In this document: piece by piece, positions 34,844 to 45,269 of the stretch
How the letters are laid out: the number at the start of each line of letters is the position of its first letter
Numbering within the stretch: position 1 is the first letter of the stretch
Source: Prunus persica
Lineage: Eukaryota > Streptophyta > Magnoliopsida > Rosales > Rosaceae
Direction of reading: 5' to 3'
DNA: 64,000 nucleotides
NCBI RefSeq assembly: GCF_000346465.2
Contig: NC_034012.1
Coordinates: forward strand, 18,681,924 to 18,745,923
The notes under the pieces: generated by a model
What the model was told of the DNA's origin: nothing
The model's database searches: none
What the model saw: only the letters and a program-made list of their open reading frames with translations
Program-made: the position numbers and the translations under genes

Positions 34844-35183
34844 GTGTTTTTAGCTGAGTGTGTATTGTTTAATTGTGAACCATTGGATCACAGTCCAATG
34901 GACAGCTGAGATGTATTCTTAGTTTTAGTAGAATTGTGCCAAGTGTAGCTATCTCATAGGATAGTTTAATCAATGGTTAGATTGAATGATGTAAGAGGAA
35001 TATTCTATTCCTAATGGATATTTTTGCTCTGCACAGCTTGTGCATGACTAAGTAAGAGATAACAGACTCATTTTTGATCTTCTTCTTCTCCAAGTTTTCT
35101 CTCTGTGTTTTCTCTTCCTACATGAGCTCCATCTACCAATAATCCAAAACCTAAAAACAGATCATAGTCTGTGAATTCTAACA
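34831..35183 (+). repeat. Copia 3' LTR
   Basis: Matches the 5' LTR over its full 353 bp by eye. The polyprotein stop codon lies in its first bases. Confidence 0.95.
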
Positions 35184-36220
35184 GTTTCAAGGCTTAGTTC
35201 CTGGTATTCTGGTCCCAAACATATGGTATGATGTATCGATAACCATTCAAACCAACCACATTGAAACTCATTCTTTTCTGTATCCCTGAACAAAGGAGGA
35301 TCACCATTATCCCTCCAAAATGGAGAGGCACAAGAATTACTAACTGTCATCCCACTGCCATCATTACTAACCCATCCACTTCCATCTTGGTTGGTAACCT
35401 CCTCAGCAACGTTGGCAAGCATATAACCCACCAAGCTATCAACCTTCTCATCACCATTTGGAGGTCCCAAGTAAGAATTTCCATGAAAAAGCATTGAACA
35501 TTGATCAGCAGCATTTTGAGGGGGTCTTGCCCAAAGAATATTTACTTTCAACCCTGCAAAAACCTCAAGTTGAAACCCTCCACTACACATGTCCATCAGT
35601 TGCCTCTGCTCCTTGCTGTCTAAGAACATCACAGTGTAAGAAAACACAATATGGTAGATACTGTTATCATTTACTTCGAAAAGACGATGACAGTTCAGGT
35701 TCCCATCAAAACCTTTGATGGAAGACTTGTTGAACACTGATCTCCCAATGTAAACTACTTGGTCTAGGGTCATGTTGAGTTCAGGACCTGTATATAGAAG
35801 CACTCAGCACCCAAATCCGCTCTATCAGTGACAGCAACATTATTACTGTCTCCATACTGTCTAATAATCTCCCACCAGTTTCCCAATGTAGGAACCTCAG
35901 AATCCTTAACAAGATATTGAAATGAAGTTAGTGAAGTAACAGACATTCTTATAGCTTCTCTATCAGATTCTTGCCAACCAGTACCAAACCATAGAATATT
36001 AACAGAGACCGGTTCTGTCATGAGTTTCCCTCCATGATATGAAAGACCAAAAGAGCTTTCACCTGAAGAAAAACGCTGAAACTAAGCAAGAAAGTACAGT
36101 GAAGTGCCTATTAGAATAATTCCAACCATTTGAAATTTTCGAAAAATATTGTAAATGTTAATGGCAATGTAATGGAATTATCATCGTAAGTATAGTGTGG
36201 GTTTCAGCCGGCATGTGAAG

Positions 36221-36447
36221 TGTGGGAGCAAATTTCCCCACGAGAATATTTGGTTCGAAAGATTCCCCTCCCTTCTTTGCCGCCTCTTTCTCCTTGCAAA
36301 ATAGAACAAATACGGGGACCACCCCCGGGGGGTGTTGGCCAAAGCCCCTCCGATGCCTAAATTAGTTCAATTGAATCGTATAGGAAACAATAGCTAATAG
36401 GGTACGGAGATATGTTTATAATATAAACCGGGCGGCCGGAGCCTTAT

Positions 36448-36483
<36 letters not shown>

Positions 36484-36798
36484 GTAGCTAGGCTCTATGA
36501 GGGAAGATCTCTATAGAGGTTTTAGTAGTACTTCTGACGTACCTCATCCTTGTGCGTAACCAAGTATTTATAGTGGCCTTGGAGAGGTTGGTGGGGTTGG
36601 TGTAGTTGGTGAGGTTGGTGAGGTTGGTCTATTTAGGGATTATGAATTTAACCGAATCCCTAATTAAGGCGAGGATAACCCCCAATTTGATTAGGTAATT
36701 CCCAATGAGGTTAGGTAACTCCTAATTAGGTCAAATAATTCCCAAATTGATTGGCCTAATTATTTGACCTAGGGTTCAAGTTTAATTTGATTCCCACA
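36221..36798. mobile_element. Solo Ty3 LTR upstream of the dead receptor copy
   Basis: It starts TGTGGGAGC and ends TTCCCACA and is flanked by TGAAG on both sides (36216-36220 and 36799-36803). The duplicate region at 44945-44960 has a single tgaag and no insertion, proving the target site. It is the same family as the LTR at 55033-55611 (shared text: tgttggccaaag, gatgcctaa, ggtacggagat, ggccggagcctt). It contains a GA microsatellite (about 36451-36480). It removed or separated the gene from its upstream region. Confidence 0.93.
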
Positions 36799-37072
36799 TG
36801 AAGAAAAAAGGTCCTAAAGATTGAAGTAAAACAAAAGAAATAAACCAATAAGTTGGAAAAATGAGAGCAACCCAATGGCCGGCCAAATAACTTTTGATGG
36901 TCTTTGAAAGGAACGGACTTGATTAGAATGGCTGACGGAGTGGATGACAATTGACATGTATAAAAGACGGGTAAATGGTTCCATTAAGGGAAAACTAGTT
37001 AAAAACACTGATTTTTTTTTCCTTTTGTCTTTCTTTGTTTTCCAAGTAAACCACTGGCTTCCAATGCAGGCG

Positions 37073-37117
37073 AGCAGCACCCAAGTCCACTCTATCAGTA
37101 AAGGGTACATTGGTAAT
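37073..37117 (-). pseudogene. EXORDIUM-exon relic upstream of copy 1
   Basis: On the minus strand this reads ITNVPFTDRVDLGA, matching NNVPVTDRVDLGAECF in the receptor's EXORDIUM exon. It is truncated at the duplication border. The longer version is at 45226-45318. Confidence 0.6.
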
Positions 37118-37118
37118 C

Positions 37119-37140
37119 CTCTATTATTATTATTATTATT
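37119..37140. repeat. (ATT)n microsatellite
   Basis: About six ATT units, starting two bases after the end of the duplicated segment. Confidence 0.8.
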
Positions 37141-37503
37141 AGGTAGTTAAATTAATAGTGTACTTAGTTAATATTACATTTTGATTTAAATATTAGGGTG
37201 TACTTAGATCATAGAGTGTAGTCAGTTAATTTTAGAGTTCGTTTAATAACACCTTGAAAAAAGAGCGTGACATGAAATGCCATGTGACATGCCACATCAA
37301 TTAGTTTCAATAAGTTGGTATAATAGTTAGTGCCCGTAGCATTACTGTACATATCTAAAATTGAAACTAAAACTAATGTCGAAGAGTAATTAACTAACTT
37401 ATTTTCATTCAAGAATTCAATCTTTAATGAAGGTAAATGTCGAAATATTAATTTTCTTTTCCTTTCCATTTTTTGGTTGTGATAAACATCGGCTTTTGTA
37501 CAA

Positions 37504-39230
37504 TTAGGCGATAATTTCACCCTCCATGCAAGCTCTGTATATAACTTGAGTAGTGTTAATGTCAGGTGCATATGCTATATCACAGCAGTCTATTCCTCTG
37601 GCCTGAAAAGTAAGTAAACAACATAAGACACGAACAAGTCAGTAATAAACATATATATACTTGTACTCATGAAAGGCAATGACTAATTAAAAGCTGACCT
37701 CCAAACGTATTGCAGGCAAAGTAACCTGAATTTTGGTGATAAAATCCGCCGAGTGGTTTCCACTTGAAGAACAAGGTGGCAAACCACGTGGAGCTGTTCG
37801 TGAATAAGTTGTAACAGTTTGGTTCCCTTTAACATTCTCATCAATAGAATCGAAGGAAAACAGATGAGGAGCTTGACATGGATCATTGTAAGTTAGCCGG
37901 GTGTTGAACACGTAGAATGGCGGTCTTGTATTCTTCCAAGGCCTAAATGTCTCGAGGGGTCTCCGTAAAATGCTCCGGGGAATTACGTTCTCATAAATGT
38001 GAGCAGAATAGCCCCATGAGATTGAGAAAGACCAATTGCTTGGTCTGTGGTAGCAGATGGTTTGTTGAAGAAGACGAGAAGGGTCAACTTTTGCTGGCCT
38101 CATGAGGTGGTTAATGGACTCAGAGCGGCTCATGAAGGGGAAGATTGGGTCTATGGTGTCAATGTGGTGGAGGGAGAGGAGAGGAGATTGTGGATGAGAT
38201 GATAGAAGACCTGATATGTCACCATGGAGATCAATCTGTAATTACAAACACAAAAATGGACTCAGAACATGTGTTTTAAGCTACAACTACTTCTAGCTCG
38301 TTAATTTATATCTTAATTAGTGTTTTATGTTCTCTCAATACAGCAAGAAATTACTTATTATTTGCGACAAACTACAACTACTTATTAGTTTTTGATGCGT
38401 AAGAGGTGATTAATTACCTGGTGAAACCCCTTTTCTTGAGTTAGAGCGACTCCTAGATCAGCCAAACATATATGTAACATAAAATCACTGAACCGCAAGT
38501 ATGGATATCTCTCAATACACTCATCCAACTTTGTTGCCAATGTTGCCACCAACGGGTAGCTCAAAGCATAACCGCCGCCGCCAAAGGCCATATCGAAGGA
38601 AAAATCGAAGTTAGAGTGAATACATTCCGAACTGGAACCAATGTAATAGTACTTAGTGTGGTCATACTTTGCAAGAACCTCAACTAAGTTATCAACAAAA
38701 AGGACGGTATCATCATCACCCATTACATACCATCTCACATCTTTGTCACCCTCTCTGAATGTCTCCAAAATTGTACGTATTATTCGTACTTGGTCTGGCC
38801 TCACAATTTTTGGGTACACTTTGAATCCGGTGATGTCCTCATTGACTCGAAAAGGAGGAGCAGATGAAGGCCATGGTAGAAATTCCAGCGTAGGAGCTCG
38901 ATCTAAAAAGAGGTAACCGCGGGTAACATTAGGTTTCCACCATGCTTCAGTGTATGCTTTCTTCTTCTTCCATGTGTTCATGGAGCCAACAATTCCGACC
39001 ACAATGTGGTTTAGATTGGTAGGAGGTAGGGGACTAGGGGAACTTGTATTAGCTTCCGGACAGCTTTGCTTGAAGGCTTCCAAGAAATTTGAAGGTTGGT
39101 AATTGTGTGATTTGTCAAAGAAAAATATGTAAAAAGATAGTAGGATTAGTGCTGAAATAGCTAGAAAAGAGTTGCATAAAGCTAGTTTTGGTTTAGATGA
39201 GCTAGAGTTGATGGACAGTAGAGAACACAT
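37504..39230 (-). CDS. DUF604 (beta-1,3-glucosyltransferase-like) type II membrane glycosyltransferase
   Basis: Three exons, 38418-39230, 37699-38235 and 37504-37602, join in phase 0 with GT-AG introns to give 482 residues. An N-terminal membrane anchor (ALCNSFLAISALILLSFYIF) suggests a Golgi type II protein. The Fringe-like domain follows: KKKAYTEAWWKPN, then WYVMGDDDTVLFVDNL with the metal-binding DDD motif, and AFGGGGYALSYPL. The second exon holds the DUF604 part (SWGYSAHIYENVIPRS), and the last exon ends with GIDCCDIAYAPD and CMEGEII, typical for the family. Length matches relatives of about 480-500 residues. I chose ATG 39230 (MCSLLSINSS). The acceptor and substrate cannot be told from sequence. 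The gene lies between the two receptor copies on the same strand and looks intact. Confidence 0.9.
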
Positions 39231-39840
39231 TTTGAAGGATGTAGGCAAAGTGATTAACTAAATAAAAGGGAGAAAGAAAAACATTCCCCAATAACAATCC
39301 AACCAGAGCTCTCTCAATAATTTTTGTTTTTGTTTTTTGAGGTTTTGAGAGTTTTAAAAGGTTTCCAAGTCCATGATTCTTGCTTAAGTTTTCTCATGCA
39401 TGTGATGTTATTTCTCTTTGATACGTTAATGCAGTCACAAATGTTACGGTAAATCCCATAATTCATGTTCTTAAAGTCAAATGATGAAACTTGTTCATTA
39501 CCGTTTTTCCACACCATGATGGGTTGAAGTTGTTATAACTTAATTACTTAAAGAAAAAGCTTGGCTCCTTAAAACTGATGAGGAACTTTTCCCCAAAACA
39601 AATGGGATTTTGACGCATGTCAATCTCATTTAACTTTTTATTTTTCTGAAATTCTTTTAATTTTAAAAATAATTGTGCCTCACACAATCCAACCTTTACT
39701 TGAAGTAGTAGTTGAAAATCAAAATGAAAACGAAAATAAGAAATCATTAGGGAAAGTCAAAAGAATTACTTTGTACTTCACAAAAATCAAGCAGAGAGAT
39801 CGATGATGATAGCTAGAGTTGGCATAGCGTGGGACAAAAG
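39231..39840. other. Upstream region of the glycosyltransferase, no gene seen
   Basis: Non-coding; presumed promoter. No clear TATA box was singled out. Confidence 0.35.
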
Positions 39841-40100
39841 GAGTAATTCTACACTTATCACATTTTTATCCTACATTTCTATACCACATCATGATGTGGC
39901 ATGTCCATATTATATGCTACATCAATTAAATAAATTAAGTGTAATTTAATTAAGACAATTAGAAAAATAAATATTGGAATAAATCATAAAGGAAAAGAAA
40001 ATATTAAATAATTTTAATTGATGTGGTTGTCCACCTCAGCTGTCACATTAGATGGTATAAAGATGTGGTATACAAATGTGGTAAGAGTAGATTCTTTGTA
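39841..40100. mobile_element. MITE with long imperfect TIRs
   Basis: The left end (taattctacacttatcaca, then tatcctacatttctatacca) pairs with the complement of the right end (tggtatacaaatgtggtaag, then agtagatt). The match extends inward imperfectly for about 90 bp. I could not define a target duplication, so the family is open. Confidence 0.6.
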
Positions 40101-40683
40101 AAATAATTGTTGTAGAAGTCTTTGTAATTAGGCTAAAGTTTAGGTATACATGCATCTAATAGAAAGTTGGCCCCCAATATTCAAAAAATAGAAGTTGAAA
40201 AAGATTAACAGATGAATAGATCGTGTTGATCAAATTCAAATTTGTCTCCATTTAATTAGAGGAAATTCCAGGTTCGACTTCATTTGTTTGGAGGTCTCCA
40301 TGTGATGAGTTCGATTTATACCTAGTTAATGGTGATGTAAGCTTGCTGTGAACGTATTCATTGTATGTTGACTCCTTGTAAAAGTATCTTGTAATTATCC
40401 TATCGTTTGTAAAAGCCAAATATGAATTTATAGTGAAATAAGATTTCTAAATTTTTTGCATATATTCGATCAGTAATTATGATCCAGTTTACAAGTTCTT
40501 AACACAAAAGCAATATCATTGATCTTTCGACATCCATTTAACAAGTGCTCTGCTTCAAGCCTTGACCTTATTGGAGGAGGAGAAAACATTTAATCTCCTC
40601 GTTTGAGGGGAAATACATAATTACAGGAATTTTTAAGTTTCTTTTCACTTTCTACAGCCACCCACCTCCCCCCTTTTTTCTGT
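40101..40683. other. No gene seen
   Basis: AT-rich; no recognisable element. Confidence 0.35.
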
Positions 40684-40782
40684 TGAAAGGTACTTGTACT
40701 CGCAGCGTCACATGCTCAGGCAATATCAAAGGCCGAAATGATAGGGAATGCGGACAAATAGGTGTAAACAGAATTCCAGGAA
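40684..40782 (-). pseudogene. Single-exon relic of an NAD kinase gene
   Basis: On the minus strand a splice acceptor (ataatttcag at 40783-40792) is followed by [20 protein letters not shown], then [14 protein letters not shown]. This is the conserved region of plant NAD(H) kinase catalytic domains. It then runs into KKGGG and is lost. Neither the preceding nor the following NAD kinase exon is seen nearby. The retained intron border means it is not a processed copy. Confidence 0.65.
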
Positions 40783-41672
40783 CCTGAAATTATAAAGACC
40801 AAATCATAATAACAATTTTATAGTTGCAAAACATGAAACAGCTACAGGTAATAACAGTTTTAATAGATTTATTGATTTCTTATTTAGGATAAGATCAACC
40901 AGAGTGCCTTTTTGTGAGATTATTTTGAATATCCCAGGAACAAGATTGTCAGATTCATTGCAAGTTCCTCCTTCAAGATGTTAATTTTCTGATCTCTTTT
41001 AGCATAAGATTCTTCTCTTAAACATATATATATATACACAGAGAGGTTCCATTGAAGGACACCTTTGTAGGGCTCACTCCGTATTGTATTTCACTAATCC
41101 AAACCTTCTATGGTTTAGATAATCAGTCAAAGATCATCTCTGTTTTTATACTAGTCATCTACTTTGTACTTCACATCTGTTTTGTGTTTGTTTCAGAGTG
41201 AAATTGAACGTATTAGCAAAAACACAAACATACTTTCCAAGACTCCATGCAAACAAACACGAGACAGTCCAAGTGTGAATAGAGCAAGTAAATTACATTA
41301 CAAAGTTGGTAATGTCCATAAGGAAAAAAAAGAAGAGTGGCAAATGGTTTTCGGAGGTGAACGCGGCCTTGATTGTATAGGATTCAAATTCACGATGTCC
41401 CTTCTATAAACTCAAGGTTTTCCATCACTGTTTTAATACACTTTCTTCTTCTTAGGCATAACATTAAAGCAGTAGTATAAAATTAAAACAAATTTTTGAA
41501 AAATAAAAAATAAAAAATTGCTCCAGGTAGCTCTGTATCAGAGTTGCCTAAGTGGGGTCTCCACCACAGGCAATAATGTCAAGATTATTAGAACCAGCTG
41601 ATGTTAGTCAACTTATCTATCAATTCACCAAGCAAGAGGCACTATACATATACAGTACAGAAATACCATATA
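40783..41672. other. Intergenic, no gene seen
   Basis: Includes a short AT/TA stretch near 41025 and the left border of the duplicated segment at 41673. A short open frame at 41164-41409 has no domain. Confidence 0.35.
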
Positions 41673-44600
41673 AGATTTTGATTGCAATATCGTTTTGACG
41701 TAATGATGTGCAAGGAATAATTAGGATGTGTAATCTGGCTTTCGATATATGTAATGTGGTTTTTACCAAAGCCTACACCTAAAACATGTACAAATCCACA
41801 GCTCAGAATTTCATCCAACAATTACTGCGACTGTTGTTCTAGTTTTTTGCTATAACAATGTGTTTGTTTTGTTTCAACCTGAAGCAGTGGAAAACAAGAG
41901 CTTCACCTGCTTCAAACCCGATAAAACATCACCTATCTTGGGATTATTCTTACCCTCCTCAACTCTCCAGCTACTACCAATGCACCACTTTGCAATTTCA
42001 CCAAGCTTTACAAAACCCATTTTGCATGTTTCATGGGGGATGGTCAACCTACGGTCAACGCACTCCTGACTGCCAAGGAGCTCATTTATCTCTTCTAGCC
42101 TCCTAGAATTTTTATATGTTTCTCTGTCCACCAGAGGCTCACCTCTTAGAAGCTCAACTAACAGTAGCCCAAAGCTCCATATGTCTTCAGCCATTTCTGA
42201 TAGTTGCTCAGGATTAGCTCTGTTGCTGCTGCTGCAATAGTTTGCAGCACCAAAACCTCCTAATTTTGCGTTGTAGAATTCATCAAGAAATATGTTTTCA
42301 GATGTTATGTTTCCATGATATACTGGTGGCTTCAAATACATATGCAGCATTTGAATAGCAGAGCAGATTTGTAACGCTATTGCTATCCTCTTATCCAAGT
42401 CCAGTGTTTCTCCTCTTTCCCTCAAGTTCAAGCTCAAGTCTCCCCTACCCATGTACTCAAACACAAAATAGTGTCTTCCAAGTCCATCTTGAGAATGCCC
42501 CAGAAATGAAATAATGTTTGGATGAGAAGAGGATTTGGCCATAATCTCTTGTTGAAGTTCTGTTTCAGCAGCTATAACTCTTAGAGATTTAATTGCTACC
42601 AGACCTCCATCAGTCGAAACTGCTCTATAAACCACAGCAGAAGGCCCCTCTCCAATTCGGTTTTCCACCCGAATAGCGTCTGTGCTCATGAGCGTAAGTC
42701 TCTCGTCTGAATCCATTGCGTTTTTGCGCTCTAGTTTCTTTCTAACTACAGCTAATGCCACAGCAAGAAGATAAACACTAGCTGCTATAAGTGCTAAGAC
42801 AACAATAAGGATGACAACGAAGACCTTGTCATGATTCACAGGATGAGCGATGTAAAAGTTAGCTGACCAGCCTTCTCCTTGATCAGTCTGAGTGGTGAAT
42901 GCAATAATAACCTCACCACTCAAGTTCAATTGTGGGAGATCAGAGCCTGTAAACAACCCGGAAAAGTTTGCTATCTGCTGCATTGTGCCATTATAAATCG
43001 CAAGAAAATCCAAACCTTTAGAGATGTTTATATGAGTGAAGGTTATAAAGACAGGAGTTCCAGGTTTTCCATGGAGAACCCATTGGCATTTCAGTCCCTC
43101 TACATAGGGAAAGCTAGTAGATGCCACGTAGCTGATATTTCCATCATGTTCGTATAAATTTTCCTTTCCAAAGCAAAGTCCTAGCATTGTGCAGGAAACT
43201 ATTAAAAACAACTTCTATACATTATATATATGGTTAAAACAGTCATATTAGCTTGGGATAGCTTACCTGCAGAATAACTGAGCTCCCATCCTCTTGACTC
43301 AAAAGAAACTTGGTCACCAGTTCTGAACTCGATGTAAACTTTTGAGCTCATCAACTTGAAATTCTTCTCGTATCTTCCATTGTTTGATTTCAACGTAGAA
43401 CACTGTGCAGATTTTGATTTTGACTTGCAAATTAGCAGGTGATCATCACTATCTGCTGCAACTGAAAGGTAGTTGATGGTGAATCGGATAAACTTTGCTG
43501 TTGGGTAGTGGATTGCCCAACTACATTTTTGGTTTGGGGGATATGGCTGCAAACCATTGGAGTGGTTTACTATAATTCCTCCCCTCAAGTATCCTTTTGG
43601 CTCCCTTAAGATAACCATTGCATTAGTTTCACAGGTTTCTGGAGGAAAAAGAAGGGGAAAACAAACTTGATTATGTTAAAGACAAAAAAGAAAAGAAAGA
43701 CACCGGAAGAAAGGCTCTCGTTAATTTGCAAAAAAAGAAGAAGGAGAAAATCAACAAGAACCTTTCAAAACTTTGCAACACGTATATGAAGATATTTTAT
43801 GGTTGACTGCTATCATATTCTTTACTAATGAACAGAGAAAAAGAGGGTCATGCATATTGCAGAAGAAGAAGGCATTTAGCTTTCTACTTCCCTGTTTGAT
43901 TCTTATAATATACCTGAGAGTTTCAAGGCGCAGTTCCTGGTTTTCTGGTCCCAAACATATGGCATGATGTATCGATAACCATTCAAACCAACCACATTGA
44001 AACTCATATTCTTTTCTGTATCCCTGAACAAAGGAGGATCACCATTATCCCTCCAAAATGGAGAGGCACAAGAATTACTAACTGTCATCCCACTGCCATC
44101 ATTACTAATCCATCCACTTCCATCTTGGTTGGTAACCTCCTCAGCAACGTTGGCAAGCATATAACCCACCAAGCTATCAACCTTCTCATCACCATTTGGA
44201 GGTCCCAAGTAAGAATTTCCATGAAAAAGCATTGAACATTGATCAGCAGCATTTTGAGGGGCTCTTGCCCAAAGAATATTTACTTTCAACCCTGCAAAAA
44301 CCTCAAGTTGAAACCTTCCACCGCACAAGTCCATCAGTTGCCTCTGCTCCTTGCTGTCTAAGAACATCACAGTGTAAGAAAACACAATATGGTAGATACT
44401 GTTATCATTTACTTCGAAAAGCCGATGACAGTTCAGGTTCCCATCAAAACCTTTGATGGAAGACTTGTTGAAAACTGATCTCCCAATGTAAACTACTTGG
44501 TCTAGGGTCATGTTGAGTTCAGGACCTGTATAGAAGCACTCAGCACCCAAATCCACTCTATCAGTGACAGGAACATTATTACTGTCTCCATACTGTCTAA

Positions 44601-45269
44601 TAATCTCCCACCAGTTTCCCAATGTAGGAACCTCAGAATCCTTAACAACATATTGAGACGAAGTTAGTGAAGTAACAGACATTCTTATAGCTTCTCTATC
44701 AGATTCTTGCCAACCAGTACCAAACCATAGAATATTAACAGAGACCGGTTCTGTCATGAGTTTCCCTCCATGATAAGAAAGACCAAAAGAGCTTTCACCT
44801 GAAGAAAAACACTGAAACTGAGCAAGAAAGCACAGTGAAGTGCCTATTAGAATAAATCCAACCATTTGAAATTTTCGAAAAATATCGTAAATGTTAATGG
44901 CAATGTAATGGAATTATCATGGTAAGTATAGTGTGGGTTTCAGCCGGCATGTGAAGAAAAAAGGTCCTAAAGATTGAAGTAAAACAAAAGAAATAAACCA
45001 ATAAGTTGGAAAAATGAGCGCAACCCAATGGCCGGCCAAATAACTTTTGATGGTCTTTGAAAGGAACAGACTTGATAAGAATGGCTGACGGAGTGGATGA
45101 CAATTGACATGTATAAAAGACGGGTAAATGGTTCCATTAAGGGAAAACTAGTTAAAAACACTGATTTTCTTTTCTTTTGTCTTTCTTTGTTTTCCAAGTA
45201 AACCACTGGCTTCCAATGCAGGCGAGCAGCACCCAAGTCCACTCTATCAGTAAAGGGTACATTGGTAAT
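41673..45269. repeat. Segmental duplication, copy 2
   Basis: Matches 28073-37117 after removal of the two insertions found there. It keeps the ancestral empty sites for both insertions. Confidence 0.9.
41874..44865 (-). CDS. Receptor-like protein: EXORDIUM/PHI-1 domain, two CUB-like domains, TM, pseudokinase (intact copy)
   Basis: Three exons (43914-44865, 43267-43638, 41874-43198) join in frame with GT-AG introns: 882 residues. Residues 1-22 look like a signal peptide (MVGFILIGTSLCFLAQ). Residues 28-315 resemble EXORDIUM/phosphate-induced protein 1: SYHGGKLMTEPVSVNILWFG at the start, GLNGYRYIMPYVWDQKTRNC at the end. Exon 2 (about 318-441) is CUB-like: YPPNQKCSWAIHY, then FTINYLSVAADSDDHLLIC. 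Residues 444-559 form a second CUB-like domain (SFPYVEGLKCQWVLHG, GLDFLAIYNG). A membrane helix spans 567-593. A kinase domain follows with GEGPSAVVYRA and K645, but HRD is HGN (736-738) and DFG is GFG (756-758), so both catalytic Asp residues are lost. It probably sits in the plasma membrane with the sugar/wall-related part outside and signals as a scaffold; ligand unknown. EXORDIUM proteins are extracellular growth regulators. CUB domains are rare in land plants. Confidence 0.9.

Larger units (their letters stand above)
30323..35183 (+). mobile_element. Complete, very young Copia retrotransposon
   Basis: LTRs 30323-30675 and 34831-35183 are each 353 bp, start TGTTAAAG and end TTCTAACA; I found no difference between them by eye. 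The primer-binding site tggtatcag abuts the 5' LTR, and a purine tract (agaagggag) abuts the 3' LTR. The target duplication GTTTC flanks it (30318-30322 and 35184-35188). A single open polyprotein fills the interior. All features needed for transposition are visible. It lies antisense to the receptor gene it disrupts, within 11 bases of the exon 1 splice donor. Confidence 0.97.
28275..36129 (-). pseudogene. EXORDIUM-CUB-CUB-TM-pseudokinase gene, inactivated copy
   Basis: Exons as in the intact copy: exon 1 at 35189-36129 plus 30312-30322 (split by a Copia element), exon 2 (first CUB) 29667-30038, exon 3 (second CUB, membrane segment, kinase) 28275-29602. Relative to the intact copy it carries: a TAG at codon 16 in the signal peptide (36082-36084), a 2-bp insertion near 35793, a 2-bp deletion near 35271, the Copia insertion in the last bases of exon 1 (TSD GTTTC), and a TGA in the kinase domain (28791-28793) in place of an Arg codon. 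It also has one extra Ser codon in a Ser run. No single change can be masked by splicing, so the copy is dead as a full-length gene. Exon 2 and most of exon 3 remain open. Confidence 0.9.
28073..37117. repeat. Segmental duplication, copy 1 (with later insertions)
   Basis: It starts at agattttgattgcaatat and ends at acattggtaat. The same sequence lies at 41673-45269 in the same orientation. Copy 1 is longer only because of the Copia insertion (30323-35183) and the solo LTR (36221-36798). Base differences between copies are sparse along the alignment. Confidence 0.9.
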
